Shown one piece after another: positions 43,170 to 53,047 of a DNA stretch of 64,000 nucleotides. Position numbers and translations under genes: made by a program. Each line of letters opens with the position of its first letter. The stretch's first letter is position 1. The notes under the pieces were generated by a model that made no database searches, was not told where the DNA came from, and saw nothing but the letters and a program-made list of their open reading frames with translations. Source of the stretch: Paenibacillus spongiae (GTDB taxonomy: Bacteria > Bacillota > Bacilli > Paenibacillales > Paenibacillaceae); the NCBI RefSeq assembly GCF_024734895.1, contig NZ_CP091430.1:5908501-5972500 (forward strand), in the 5' to 3' direction.

Positions 43170-45497
43170 GTGCCTGCAGCATTCAGCAGGGCGACAGCGC
43201 TTGCAGCGAAAGCCCGAACGCACTGGAGCCATTTCAAATCAAGACTGCTTCTGAAATACGCCCTATCTTACATTGTCATATTTTTGGTTCCGCTTACAGG
43301 CGTTACAATCTTTGTCTATGAGAATGCCGTATCCAATTTACGGTCCGAAATCGAACAGTCCAATGTCAATCAGCTGAATCAGGTCAAAATGACGATCGAC
43401 GGCCTGATGTCCGATCTGTATGATATAGCCAGCAAAATTTCCTACGACGAGCATTTGACGCCCTATATGGTCAATCATCCTTACCACAGCAGAGAAGCCA
43501 TCTCGTCGCTTGCGAATTATACCGCCTATAGCGGCATCGTCGAAGACCTGTTCCTGTTCTATCACGGCAGCGACAATATTTTTTCCTATCAGGGAATGAC
43601 AGACGCCGGCTATCTATTCAACCGCGTGTACCGCTACCAAAATTGGGATAGCAACGAGCTGCTGAAAGCGCTTAATGAAGCCAAACAGCCGTTCATTCGC
43701 CCTGCGGAGGAGGTAACGGTCTATTCGCGTCAGGAAAGGCTGCTTACGCTGCTGATCCCCATCAAGCCGAACGATCCGTACCCCTACGGAGCGGTCATGT
43801 ATATGCTGAGGGAATCCGAGCTTACGGGCGTCATGGATTCGATCCTGAACCGGTTTGCCGGCAGCAGCTTTATGATCTCTCCCGCTGGCGAGATATTGAC
43901 CCAAAGCACGAACGGCAAGAGCCTGTCCGGCGAATCGCTGATGTCCCTGTCCGGACTGGAGCCAGGCATACATAGCATTGAGCTGGATGGCGAACAGAAT
44001 TCGGTTGTTGTCGTCAAATCCAGCGAGAACGGCTGGGGCTACGTGACGACTATGCCGACTTATCAATTCTTTGAACGTGTCGCCCACATTCAAACGCTGA
44101 TTATGCTGGTGTTCGCCATCACCGTCGTGACCGGCATCGTCGCAGCGATGATTCTGGCTAAGCGGCAATACCACCCGATCAAGAGCTTGGTGGAATTCGC
44201 AAGTCTGCAATCCGGCGGCGAAGCGGTCAAAATCCGCAACGAGTGGGAATGGATCAGCCAGACCATCCATGATTACAATGCGAGAGTCAATTGGCAGGAG
44301 CCGTTTGTCCGCAATCAGTGTCTGATGCTGCTGCTCAAGCACGGGAAGCCGGATGATCCGGAAATCGAGCGCATGGTCAGGGAGAGCGGCCTGGAGCGTA
44401 CAGATTCCGAAGCTGCTTACTTCTCCGCAGTCCTCGCCTGGGAGGATGCTCCCGGGGACGATGCGCAGCACCCGGATCAACTGCTGCTGCAGGAGCTGCT
44501 GAGCCAGGTCGAATTTCCTGCCTTGAATGCCCGCGTCTACGGCGTGGAGTTCTCGGTGCGAGACCGGTTTGCGCTTATGATCTCCTTGCCGGCAGAACCG
44601 CCGGAAGCGCTGCACCGATTGGTCCTGCAAGTCATAGACGCGATTAAAGTCATGGTGATGGATCATTCGCACGCATTCCCTCACATCGGTGTCGGAACGC
44701 TGTACAATAACATAGCCAGTGTCAACCAATCCTTCGTCGAAGCGTCTACCGCGCTTGAAAACCGGGTATCCGGCAGCAAAGAGCGCATTACGTTCTTTGA
44801 GCAGCTGCATACGCTGAAGACGGCGAACGAGGAAACCTTCTGGTTATCCCGTAAGTCCGTGCTCAAGCTGGAACAGAGCCTCAAGCAGGGCAATGAGACG
44901 GTTGCGCTGCCGATGATTGCCGGCATGATCGAGGAAATCAAGCAGGAGCAGCTGACGGTTCCCGTCCTGAGGCTGATCTGCTACGATTTGCTCAATACGC
45001 TGCTGCGCACGGCTGCGGATCTGAGAATGAATCAGGAATTCGGCAGCATTAACAGCTTCACTTCCTTCGAGACGCTGGAAGAGTTCGAGCTGAAGATGGT
45101 TTCGCTCGCTTCGCGAATATGCCAACAGGTGCAGCGCAATACCGAAACCGGCCAGCCTTCCCTCATTGACGATATCGTCATGTACGTCGAGCAGAATTTT
45201 GCCGATTACACGCTTAGCCTGGAGCACATTGCGCTGAAGTTCTCGGTCTCCACCTCTTATCTGAGCCGTAGCTTCAAAGAGAAGACTCAAGTGAACTTCT
45301 CGCAATACATTTGGCAGCTGCGCGTTAATAAAGCGATGCGGCTGCTCGTTACAACCAACGATCCGCTGCAGATCATCATTGAAAGCGTCGGCTATCTCGA
45401 CGCGCCTAACTTTATCCGCAAATTCAAGAAGGAAACCGGCCTGACGCCCGGCCAATACCGCAAGCAGAGCAGCGGCGGCAGCTTCGCGGAAGCTTAG
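43170..45497 (+). CDS. membrane-anchored AraC-family sensor-regulator (YesN/YesS-like)
   Basis: 775 residues, GTG start behind AAAGGGGG. Helix 1 (about 29-52), an extracytoplasmic Cache-like sensor domain (about 53-305), helix 2 (about 308-332), a cytoplasmic linker and a C-terminal AraC double helix-turn-helix (about 675-770: YTLSLEHIALKFSVSTSYLS and GYLDAPNFIRKFKKETGLTPGQYR). One-component transmembrane regulators of this build control polysaccharide loci in Paenibacillus and B. subtilis (YesS). It converges with the GH130 gene and is probably the activator of the mannose-glycan locus. Confidence 0.9.
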   Translation: MPAAFSRATALAAKARTHWSHFKSRLLLKYALSYIVIFLVPLTGVTIFVYENAVSNLRSEIEQSNVNQLNQVKMTIDGLMSDLYDIASKISYDEHLTPYMVNHPYHSREAISSLANYTAYSGIVEDLFLFYHGSDNIFSYQGMTDAGYLFNRVYRYQNWDSNELLKALNEAKQPFIRPAEEVTVYSRQERLLTLLIPIKPNDPYPYGAVMYMLRESELTGVMDSILNRFAGSSFMISPAGEILTQSTNGKSLSGESLMSLSGLEPGIHSIELDGEQNSVVVVKSSENGWGYVTTMPTYQFFERVAHIQTLIMLVFAITVVTGIVAAMILAKRQYHPIKSLVEFASLQSGGEAVKIRNEWEWISQTIHDYNARVNWQEPFVRNQCLMLLLKHGKPDDPEIERMVRESGLERTDSEAAYFSAVLAWEDAPGDDAQHPDQLLLQELLSQVEFPALNARVYGVEFSVRDRFALMISLPAEPPEALHRLVLQVIDAIKVMVMDHSHAFPHIGVGTLYNNIASVNQSFVEASTALENRVSGSKERITFFEQLHTLKTANEETFWLSRKSVLKLEQSLKQGNETVALPMIAGMIEEIKQEQLTVPVLRLICYDLLNTLLRTAADLRMNQEFGSINSFTSFETLEEFELKMVSLASRICQQVQRNTETGQPSLIDDIVMYVEQNFADYTLSLEHIALKFSVSTSYLSRSFKEKTQVNFSQYIWQLRVNKAMRLLVTTNDPLQIIIESVGYLDAPNFIRKFKKETGLTPGQYRKQSSGGSFAEA

Positions 45498-45563
45498 ATT
45501 ATAGGACGGCCGGAAGGGCAAGCGGACAGATGTACTCCTTCCGGTTGCCCCTCTTAAGCCGCT

Positions 45564-46580
45564 TTATTTCGGCTCGTTAAGAATATAGTCTACCAGTTCG
45601 TCCAGCGGCACGGTCGCCAGCGCGATGGCTGTATCGGTAACACCGTAGTAAATGTACAGCAGGCCGTCCTTCACGACATTGCCGGTCGGGAAGATGACGT
45701 TCGGGATCTGGTAACCGAATTTTTCGTAATACGTTTCCGGCTCCATAATGAAATTATGCGTTCGGGCAATGACCTTCTCCGGATTTTCCAAATCCAGCAG
45801 CATGGCGCCTACCCGGTATACAACCTGATCGTCCACGCCGTGATACAGCACCAGCCACCCCTTATCCGTCTTCACCGGCGGCGTCGACCCGCCGATCTTG
45901 CGGGATTCCCAAGCAGGGTTCTCCCCTTTAATCAGCAGCTTCGGCTCCTCCCAATGAATCAGATCCTCGGAATACGTGATCCACATGGCCGCTTTCTCCG
46001 TACCGTAAGCCTCGCCGACATATTCCTCAGGACGGCGCAGCAGGGCAAATTTGCCGTTAATCTTCTCGGGGAATAAGATGTTATCCCGGTCATTAATGTC
46101 CAGCGGCGTCGTATCGGCGACAAACTCCCAATCAATCAGATTATCGGATTTCACAATGGAAGAGCGGGTCAGCCAGTGCCCCTCCTGCTCGCCCCATCCG
46201 TCCGGATACTTCGGTATCGACCGCTCGGGCACGCCCGCTCCAGTCGGGTAATAGCTCATGGCGCAAGGGCGCAGCGCATAGTTCATGTAGAACGTGCCGT
46301 CGATTTTGACCAGACGCGGGTCCTGTACGCTGCCGTACGGGAAGCCCAGCATGTCCGGCGTCAAAATCGGCTCGTCCTTGACATGCGTAAAGTGAACGCC
46401 GTCCTCGCTTTCCAGCAGCCCCAGAAAGTTTTTGCAGGGCGTCAGCGACTCCGCTGTCCGTTCAACCATATAGAACTTGTCATTGTCGATAATGACAGCC
46501 GGATTGAACACCGTCACTTTGCGCCAATCATAGCCTCCCGGCACGACAATGGGATTGTCGGGATGTCTCGTAATTTTCAT
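45564..46580 (-). CDS. GH130 mannoside phosphorylase
   Basis: 338 residues forming a five-bladed propeller of family GH130. Typical segments: NPIVVPGGYDWRKVTVFNPAVI, YGSVQDPRLVKIDGTFYMNYA (catalytic-type Asp), RDNILFPEKINGKFALLRRP and GGSTPPVKTDKGWLVLYHGVD. Family members phosphorolyse beta-mannosidic bonds: mannooligosaccharides, Man-Glc or Man-GlcNAc of N-glycan cores. Cytosolic, last gene of the importer operon. The subfamily, hence the exact substrate, is not decidable by eye. Confidence 0.92.
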   Translation of the reverse strand: MKITRHPDNPIVVPGGYDWRKVTVFNPAVIIDNDKFYMVERTAESLTPCKNFLGLLESEDGVHFTHVKDEPILTPDMLGFPYGSVQDPRLVKIDGTFYMNYALRPCAMSYYPTGAGVPERSIPKYPDGWGEQEGHWLTRSSIVKSDNLIDWEFVADTTPLDINDRDNILFPEKINGKFALLRRPEEYVGEAYGTEKAAMWITYSEDLIHWEEPKLLIKGENPAWESRKIGGSTPPVKTDKGWLVLYHGVDDQVVYRVGAMLLDLENPEKVIARTHNFIMEPETYYEKFGYQIPNVIFPTGNVVKDGLLYIYYGVTDTAIALATVPLDELVDYILNEPK

Positions 46581-46762
46581 CGTTATTCCTCCAGATGCAT
46601 GTGAATTTCATAAGGGCGATGCCGCGGGGCGCCCTTCTAAGTACCTCCAGCCGCTCTATGAGCGATCCTTATCCCAGAGGGGGCACACCAACAGCTCTTC
46701 GGCTGCGGACGAGTCCACAAGCCGTAAGAGCTGGGCCAAACATCATGTGCGGTCTGCTCGTA

Positions 46763-48355
46763 TTAATTTGCTTTCCAGCGGTCGTAGGCGGCCTGATAAA
46801 TCTCGGCCATCCGGTTTCCGCCCATTTTATTAATGGTATTCAAGTAACCGTCCCAGTTGGCAAGCGGCTCCGCGCCGGTAATGAACTTCGCTTCCATTTG
46901 ACGCACATAAGTCGTCAGGTCGGAGCTTAACGTCGTCACTTCCGCCTGCTCTTCTGAAGTCAGGAACAGGGTCGGATAAGGGATTCTGGCCCCCTTGTCC
47001 AGCAGCTTCGTTTTCGATTCATTTTCGACCCACGCATCAAATTCCGTCAGAAGCCCCTTAGACGTTTCCGGAATCGAAATCGTCGGCGCCGGAATGCCGT
47101 AGTTAGGCGTTAATGTAGCGCGGTATTCCTCGCGATCGCCGCCCCCTGGCACAGGCAGATATTCCTTGGTCAGCGTATTTTTGTCCGTGTACTTCCACAG
47201 CGTGCCTTCCGGCCCTTTATTGAAGAGCGTCGCGCCTTCATAGCCGTACAGGTAATCCACCCAACGCATCGAAGCTTCCGGATATTCATTGGTGCTCGAA
47301 ATCGCGAATGCGCCGGTCGTCACGCCTCTGTTCTTGGCTATGACGGGAGCGTCTACCATCTCGCTCTTGACAGGCGCAAACATCGGATCGTCCATGCTTG
47401 GCTCTCCGCCAAGGGTCATATAAGCATGCCAATCGGAGAATAAGGCCACTTGATTGTTTTGCGCTTTGGCTTTCTTCTGCTCGGCCGTTTGGGAGAATGT
47501 CTCGTGATCCAGCAGATTCTCGCTCCACAGTCGGTTCAGGAAGGTCAGATATTGTTTATATCCTTCCTCTACAGGGGTATAGTGAACGACATCCTTATCG
47601 TCTACATAGATCTCTTCCTCATAGACACCGTATGCGCCCAGCAGCCATGTGCGGATATCGCGCAGGTTGACCGAGGAGAGCGGAATTTCATCCGCCTTGC
47701 CGTTGCCGTTCGCGTCTTCGTCCTTCACTCTCTTCAGGAAGGCGTACAGCTCTTCCGTCGTTTCAGGAAGCTTGTCTACGCCCAGCTTCTTCAGAAAATC
47801 GCCATTGTACCACAGCGGGTTGCGGTACCAAGGCTGGTTGAACTCCACAACCGGCAGCGAGTAGATATGTCCGTCCGGAGCCGTGATCGACTTGCGCACA
47901 TTCGGATTTTCATCCAGCACCTTTTTAAAGTTCGGCGCGTGCGACTCGATCAAATCCTCCAGCGGAATCAGGATACCCTGCTCTCCGTAGTTCATTTGCT
48001 CTGCTGGCGTCAGGCCGGCCGCATAGAACACATCCGGATATTCGCCGCTGGCAAATACGAGGTTTTTCTTCGTTTCGAAGCTATCCTTCGGCGCGTTCTG
48101 GAACTCCATCTTAATATTCGATTTTTCCGCCATCTGCTGCAATACAGCCATGTTGTTCCAGTTTTGCAAACCAACGTCAGGCGCCATCATCGTCAATGAA
48201 ATCTTCTCATTCACGATCGGGAACCCTTCCTTGTTTACCTCGGCCGCCGCATTCTCGCCCTCTTTGTTGTTGTTGGACGAGCCGCAGCCTGCCAGCAGCC
48301 CGACCAGCATAGTCGCCGATACGAGCAGTGCCAAGCCTTTTCTTCTCTGTTGCAT
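46763..48355 (-). CDS. sugar-binding lipoprotein of an ABC importer
   Basis: About 530 residues from the ATG at 48355 (GGGAGG seven bases upstream; the frame opens 19 codons earlier). A signal with LVGLLAGC gives a lipidated Cys and is followed by an Asn/Lys/Glu-rich linker. The type-1 binding-protein body includes FASGEYPDVFYAAGLTPAEQ and YPEASMRWVDYLYGYEG. It delivers oligosaccharides to the two permeases encoded before it. Length over 500 residues is typical of Paenibacillus polysaccharide importers. Confidence 0.93.
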   Translation of the reverse strand: MQQRRKGLALLVSATMLVGLLAGCGSSNNNKEGENAAAEVNKEGFPIVNEKISLTMMAPDVGLQNWNNMAVLQQMAEKSNIKMEFQNAPKDSFETKKNLVFASGEYPDVFYAAGLTPAEQMNYGEQGILIPLEDLIESHAPNFKKVLDENPNVRKSITAPDGHIYSLPVVEFNQPWYRNPLWYNGDFLKKLGVDKLPETTEELYAFLKRVKDEDANGNGKADEIPLSSVNLRDIRTWLLGAYGVYEEEIYVDDKDVVHYTPVEEGYKQYLTFLNRLWSENLLDHETFSQTAEQKKAKAQNNQVALFSDWHAYMTLGGEPSMDDPMFAPVKSEMVDAPVIAKNRGVTTGAFAISSTNEYPEASMRWVDYLYGYEGATLFNKGPEGTLWKYTDKNTLTKEYLPVPGGGDREEYRATLTPNYGIPAPTISIPETSKGLLTEFDAWVENESKTKLLDKGARIPYPTLFLTSEEQAEVTTLSSDLTTYVRQMEAKFITGAEPLANWDGYLNTINKMGGNRMAEIYQAAYDRWKAN

Positions 48356-48482
48356 GCGTAATCCTCCCTTTTCGATTATCTTAATGCTATAACAAACGAA
48401 GGCATCTTGCATGCTGCCTCCATCTATTACCGTTAATGGTAGCGGAACGATTGAATGGAACCTAAAGCGCCTTCGCAGGCGG

Positions 48483-49394
48483 TTACCCTTTGACGGAGCC
48501 GATCATGACCCCCTGGACAAAATACCGCTGCAGGAACGGATACAAGATAACGACCGGCAGCGTAGATACGATAATGACGGCGTATTTGACCAGTGAGGCG
48601 ATTTCCGCCTTGTTATTCATCGCTTGCGCAATGTCGCCGCTAATGGCGGCTCCCGTCGTTTCCGCAGACATTTCTTGCAGAACGAGAATTTGACGAAGCA
48701 CCATCTGCAGGGGATACTTCACCTCGTCGTTCAAATAAATCAAAGCAGGGAAGTAACTGTTCCAGTGGCCTACTCCATAGAACAGCGCCATCACCGCTAT
48801 AATCGGCGCCGATAAAGGCAGCACGATGCGGATAAACAATTTGAAATTGGTACAGCCGTCCATATGGGCCGCCTCCTGCAATTCCTTTGGAATCGTGGAA
48901 TGGAAGAAGGTACGCGCCACAATGATGTTCCAGACAGATGCTGCCACAGGCAGAATCAGCGCTCCCATGGTGTTGATCAAGTTTAAGTTCTTGATTAACA
49001 GATACGTCGGTATCAAGCCGCCATTGAAGAACATCGTGACCAGGAACATCCCCATGAAGAAATTGCGGCCGACAAAGTCCGAACGGCTTAACGCATAAGC
49101 TGCAGGCAGCGTAACGGCCAGATTCAGCAGCGTGCCTAACACCGTGTAAATAATCGTGTTCATATAGCCGTTCCATATTTTCGGATTGTCGAATACAAGC
49201 TTGTATCCATCCAGCGTAATTCCCTTCGGAAACAGCCACATCTCGCCGGAATTGACAGCCTGCGGACTGCTGATCGAGGCGCTGACAATGTACAGCAGCG
49301 GATACAGCACAACGACGAGAGCCACTGCCAGGAACATATAGTTTAGCGCCAGAAACAGCTTGTCCGACTTCGTCTCCCTGACTGACGTCACCAT
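48483..49394 (-). CDS. sugar ABC transporter permease, LplC/YtcP-like
   Basis: 303 residues, six helices, EAA loop (KELQEAAHMDGCTNFKLFIRIVLPLSAPII) and the C-terminal RYFVQGVMIGSVKG signature. Partner of the permease encoded 18 nt upstream. A relative of the 19-20 kb permease, so the window holds two paralogous importers. Confidence 0.94.
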   Translation of the reverse strand: MVTSVRETKSDKLFLALNYMFLAVALVVVLYPLLYIVSASISSPQAVNSGEMWLFPKGITLDGYKLVFDNPKIWNGYMNTIIYTVLGTLLNLAVTLPAAYALSRSDFVGRNFFMGMFLVTMFFNGGLIPTYLLIKNLNLINTMGALILPVAASVWNIIVARTFFHSTIPKELQEAAHMDGCTNFKLFIRIVLPLSAPIIAVMALFYGVGHWNSYFPALIYLNDEVKYPLQMVLRQILVLQEMSAETTGAAISGDIAQAMNNKAEIASLVKYAVIIVSTLPVVILYPFLQRYFVQGVMIGSVKG

Positions 49395-49412
49395 AGCCTC
49401 ATCCCCCTCCTT

Positions 49413-50363
49413 TTACCATAAGCTGTTGTCGCTCGTACGCTTCGCAATCTGGTTCACCGTGATCAGCATAATCGCATTCACGATCGAATTGAACAGTCCG
49501 ACTGCCGTAGAGAAGCTATACTGCGCGCTGACCAAGCCTGTACGATAAACGAATGTGGATATGACGTCTGAGGCTTCCATATTCAGTGAATTTTGCAGAA
49601 GCAAAATTTTCTCATAGCCCACGCCCAGAATATTCCCGGTATTCAGGATGAGCAAAATGGTAATCGTCGGAATAATGGTCGGCAAATTAATATGAAGCAT
49701 GCGTTTGAATCGACTTGCGCCATCCACGATCGCCGCTTCATGCAGCTGCGGATCGACGGCCGACAGCGCGGCCAGATAAATAATGGTCCCCCAGCCGGCG
49801 TTCTGCCACACCCCCGAGATGACATAGATCGTTTTGAACCAAGCCGGCTCATTCAGAAATTGCGGCGCTTCGATCCCAAACAGCTCAATCAATCTGGTGA
49901 TCATCCCGGTGGACGGCGACAGGAATGTAATAATCATGCCCGCCATCACGACCATCGAAATAAAGTGCGGCGCGTACGTAATCGTTTGCACCGTTTTCTT
50001 GAAGAAGCCGGTCCGTATTTCATTGAATGCCAGCGCCAGTATGATCGGGAGCGGAAAACCGATCGCCAGCTCAAGGAAGCTGATGCTCAAGGTGTTCCAT
50101 AGCAAGTCCCAAAAATAATGCGAGTTAAAAAACCGTTCAAAATGCTGAAAGCCTACCCAATCGCTTCCGAAGATCCCCTTAGATGGAATAAAGTTTTTGA
50201 ATGCGATTTGAATGCCGTACATAGGTCCGTAATGGAAGATGGCAAAATACAAAAATGCGGGTGCGATAAATAAATACAGTTCCCAGTTTTGCCATATTTT
50301 CTTGCCGATTCCGCCTGACGGTCGAAGAGTAGGCTGTACAGCTTGCTGCCCCTTTCCCTTCAT
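49413..50363 (-). CDS. sugar ABC transporter permease, LplB/YteP-like
   Basis: 316 residues from ATG 50363 (AAGGAG eight bases upstream); the frame remains open 43 codons further but that extension overlaps the cre site and is unlikely. Six helices; FHYGPMYGIQIAFKNF near the N-terminus and an EAA loop (HEAAIVDGASRFKRMLHINLPTIIPT). First gene of the operon permease-permease-binding protein-GH130. No ATPase is encoded; a shared MsmX-type ATPase is expected. Confidence 0.92.
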   Translation of the reverse strand: MKGKGQQAVQPTLRPSGGIGKKIWQNWELYLFIAPAFLYFAIFHYGPMYGIQIAFKNFIPSKGIFGSDWVGFQHFERFFNSHYFWDLLWNTLSISFLELAIGFPLPIILALAFNEIRTGFFKKTVQTITYAPHFISMVVMAGMIITFLSPSTGMITRLIELFGIEAPQFLNEPAWFKTIYVISGVWQNAGWGTIIYLAALSAVDPQLHEAAIVDGASRFKRMLHINLPTIIPTITILLILNTGNILGVGYEKILLLQNSLNMEASDVISTFVYRTGLVSAQYSFSTAVGLFNSIVNAIMLITVNQIAKRTSDNSLW

Positions 50364-50392
50364 CTCTTCTCTCCTTCCTCTCCCGTTCTCGT

Positions 50393-50406
50393 TGTCACCG
50401 CTTACA
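50393..50406. promoter_or_regulatory. catabolite-responsive element (cre)
   Basis: TGTCACCGCTTACA; its complement TGTAAGCGGTGACA fits the TGWAANCGNTNWCA consensus at every position. It lies 30 bp before the permease start, in the 341-bp gap shared with the divergent GH125 gene, so CcpA probably represses the importer and perhaps both directions during growth on preferred sugars. No other element was assigned in this gap. Confidence 0.8.
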
Positions 50407-50704
50407 ACAACCGGATACTGCCGGGTATGAATGAATTGTAAGGAAAAATCGACGGGACCGTAAATATGTAGGTTCTGCTCCGTCATCGGCAAGTCTCCGT
50501 CAACCCCAGCATTATCAAGGCTTCCCCGCTAATCCCCCGCCCAAGGGAAGGCGGATATGACAAGAGCGGTTATTCACGCCTTGATAGTGCAATGTGTTGT
50601 TTTTGACCTGTGGCATTCACCTGCAAATGATACATATTGCTGGATCTGCCGCTCTTGTGCAATCCTGCCCTTGAGAGTTTAAACCCAATCAGGAGGCATT
50701 CAAC

Positions 50705-51985
50705 ATGACACTTCCATACGCCATCAAACAATTTATGGACGAAGCCGATCAGCGCCTTGCCCATCGTCCCAAGCTGCAGCAGCTGTTCCGGAACTGTTTC
50801 CCCAACACGCTCGAAACGACAACGAAGCTGCAAGGCGACGGAACGACATTCGTCTTCACGGGCGACATTCCGGCCATGTGGCTGCGCGATTCTACCGAAC
50901 AGGTCCGTCACTATATTCCGTTTGCCAAGGACGACAAAGATTTGCAGCGCATCATCGGCGGCTTGATTGCCCGCCAGATTTTCTATATCAACATCGATCC
51001 CTACACCAACGCCTTTAATGAAACCGCCAACGACCGCCATTACCTGGAAACCGACGATTGCGGCTTGAACCCATGGATGTGGGAGCGCAAATATGAACTC
51101 GACTCCCTGTGCTTTCCCGTGCAGCTGCTTTATTCGTACTGGAAAGAAACCGGGCAGACCGATATTTTCACCGATGCTTGCTATCAGGCGCTCACGTCCA
51201 TTGTGCAGGTGATGATCACCGAACAGCGTCATGAGCAGCGGTCGACGTACCATTTTATCCGTCAAACGAAGAAGGAAACCGAAACACTGCAGAACGAAGG
51301 GCGCGGGCTTCCGGTCAACTATACCGGCATGACCTGGTCGGGCTTCCGCCCGAGCGATGACGCCAACCTGTTCGGATACAACATTCCTGCCAATATGTTT
51401 GCGGTCGTCGTGCTGGGACATATCATCGAAATTGCCACTGCGATTTACCAGGATAAGAATCTGGCTGAGCGGGCGGACAAGCTGCGCCGGGAAATCGATT
51501 ACGGCATCCGTGCTTACGGAATCGTCAATCATCCCAAATACGGACAAATTTATGCGTACGAAACGGATGGCTACGGCAATTACTGCCTGATGGACGATGC
51601 GGGTACACCGGGGCTTATTTCGATCCCTTATATCGGGTATGTAGGGGTAGATGATCCGATTTATCAGAATACGCGCCGCTTTGCGCTGAGTCATGACAAT
51701 CCGTTCTACTTCGAGGGCAAGCTGGCCAAGGGGATCGGGAGTCCGCACACGCCGGGAGGCTATGTATGGCACATGGCGCTGTCCATGCAGGCGCTGACCG
51801 CTGATAATGACGAGGAAATCAAGGCATTGATCGAGATGCTGATCAGTACGGATGCCGATACCGGCTATATGCATGAAGGCTTCCATCCGGACGATCCGGC
51901 AGATTTCTCCCGCGAATGGTTCGCCTGGTCCAACAGCCTGTTCGCCGCGCTGATCTGCAAGGCGATGGACAAGAATTTGGTGTAG
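50705..51985 (+). CDS. GH125 exo-alpha-1,6-mannosidase
   Basis: 426 residues, full length for GH125, an (alpha/alpha)6 barrel. Typical blocks: FVFTGDIPAMWLRDSTEQVRHY (catalytic acid region), NDRHYLETDDCGLNPWMWERKYELDSLCFP, GMTWSGFRPSDDA and SPHTPGGYVWHMALSMQAL. Members remove terminal non-reducing alpha-1,6-linked mannose by inversion, without metal, from N-glycans or yeast mannan. No signal peptide, so it acts on imported oligosaccharides. TCAGGAGG-type site nine bases before ATG. Divergent from the importer and followed 5 nt later by a structured repeat. Confidence 0.93.
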   Translation: MTLPYAIKQFMDEADQRLAHRPKLQQLFRNCFPNTLETTTKLQGDGTTFVFTGDIPAMWLRDSTEQVRHYIPFAKDDKDLQRIIGGLIARQIFYINIDPYTNAFNETANDRHYLETDDCGLNPWMWERKYELDSLCFPVQLLYSYWKETGQTDIFTDACYQALTSIVQVMITEQRHEQRSTYHFIRQTKKETETLQNEGRGLPVNYTGMTWSGFRPSDDANLFGYNIPANMFAVVVLGHIIEIATAIYQDKNLAERADKLRREIDYGIRAYGIVNHPKYGQIYAYETDGYGNYCLMDDAGTPGLISIPYIGYVGVDDPIYQNTRRFALSHDNPFYFEGKLAKGIGSPHTPGGYVWHMALSMQALTADNDEEIKALIEMLISTDADTGYMHEGFHPDDPADFSREWFAWSNSLFAALICKAMDKNLV

Positions 51986-51990
51986 ATAAA

Positions 51991-52108
51991 CCGCTACGTA
52001 GGCAGAATGTTCTTCCGATCGCTGTTGTTTCCGGACTCCTTGATTAAATTGGACAATGGTTGGAATCCGGAAACAAAGGCGAACGCTGGCGCTTCTTCAG
52101 AATCATTC
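51991..52108 (+). repeat. 118-bp structured repeat, copy A
   Basis: Begins 5 nt after the GH125 stop. An outer stem (GAATG 52005-52009 with CATTC 52104-52108) and a core 11-bp stem (TTGTTTCCGGA 52025-52035 with TCCGGAAACAA 52066-52076), plus TCGC/GCGA pairing between them, enclose a variable 30-nt loop. Copy B at 58033-58150 lies on the other strand with long identical blocks (GCAGAATGTTCTTCCGATCG, AACAAAGGCGA, CAGAATCATTC) and a compensating change in the core stem. No T-run follows, so it is not a simple terminator. Confidence 0.8.
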
Positions 52109-52151
52109 GACCTTCTTCGTTATGGTTTAACTGATCATCCCCAAAAATAAA

Positions 52152-52213
52152 AAAGAAACCTTTCCTTGTCAGAATGGAAGCATGACCAACCATCAATAAG
52201 GAGAGGTTTCTTT
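52152..52213. terminator. long inverted repeat, terminator-like on the minus strand
   Basis: AAAGAAACCTTTCCTT and AAGGAGAGGTTTCTTT pair over 16 bp with one wobble around a 30-nt loop. On the minus strand the stem runs into TTTTTTATTTTT. On the plus strand it ends exactly before an ATG (52214) opening a 27-residue frame (MHSYTLDQLILLIKLRG...) that I cannot identify; it could be a truncated mobile-element gene. Confidence 0.55.
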
Positions 52214-52368
52214 ATGCATTCATATACCCTGGATCAGCTTATCTTGCTAATCAAGCTAAGAGGAGAAATTCTATCAACGACGCTGTCAAACGGTTAAGTT
52301 GCACTCAACTCATGTAGTGTAATAGCCCCCTTAAGTGCTATCGCAGCAAGCTTCATTTATGTGAAAGT

Positions 52369-52387
52369 TAGGCCGGTTTCCCGGCCA
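52369..52387 (-). terminator. hairpin after the radC remnant
   Basis: GGCCGG-TTTC-CCGGCC lies about 14 nt beyond the radC stop. A weak TAACTTTC follows on the minus strand. Confidence 0.5.
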
Positions 52388-52400
52388 TCCTTCGATTACA

Positions 52401-52854
52401 CTAGAAGGCGACACCCTGCTCTTTTAAGCTAACAAATTGGCTTTCACCGATAATAATGTGGTCTAGTACTTCGATTCCCATCAGTTCTCCGACTTCGACC
52501 AAGCGCCGAGTTATGCTTATATCCTCTTGGCATGCTGTCGTATTCCCACTCCGATGGTTATAGAAGCATACAATCGATGCAGCGTTATTTAGGGATTGCT
52601 GCTTTGAAAATTTCTCTAGGATGCACGATTGAGGAGTTAAGATTTCCGATAGAAATAATATGTACCCCCGCGACGGCGTTTTTTGTGTTAAGCGTCAAGA
52701 TACCGAACTTTTCACAAGCCTCATGTTCAAGGTCTAGGACAGTTTGAATGATGTGGTAGGCATCACGCGGAGAACGTATTATCTTAGAATCAAGGTCATA
52801 CCGTGCACCCTTCTCCTTGACTTGTTTTATGGTGTAAATGTTATTGGTTATCAT
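52401..52854 (-). pseudogene. radC-type JAB/MPN gene, frameshifted
   Basis: The first part (MITNNIYTIKQVKEKG ... NLNSSIVHPREIFKAAIPK) stops after about 89 codons. One base out of frame it continues NNAASIVCFYNHRSGN ... IGIEVLDHIIIGESQFVSLKEQGVAF, the expected RadC C-terminus. An extra base near 52589 breaks the frame. The usual HPSG zinc motif reads HRSG, a further sign of decay. RadC-like proteins are common on mobile elements. GGGGG precedes the ATG. Confidence 0.85.
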
Positions 52855-53047
52855 TGCTTCAATCCCCCATTGATTGATTTTGCGGCCATACCAGTCTGCC
52901 GCTTGGCAAACGAATACTGCAGCAGCAGGGGTGAATGCCGCTGCCCCCGATCGCCATCTAGAGGCCCCACGCAGCGCAAAGTGATGTGGCGGGGGTAGAT
53001 GGCTCGGCAAGTCTAGGGGTCGTGGAATACCGGAACGTAGAGAGGAT

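Noticed and set aside
43614..44810. 398-codon open frame on the minus strand
   Set aside because: Antisense shadow within the AraC sensor-regulator gene.
50363..50492. 43-codon N-terminal extension of the LplB-like permease
   Set aside because: The extension overlaps the cre site and lacks a ribosome site, whereas AAGGAG lies eight bases before the internal ATG.
50570..51886. 438-codon open frame on the minus strand
   Set aside because: Antisense shadow of the GH125 gene, which has clear motifs and a ribosome site.
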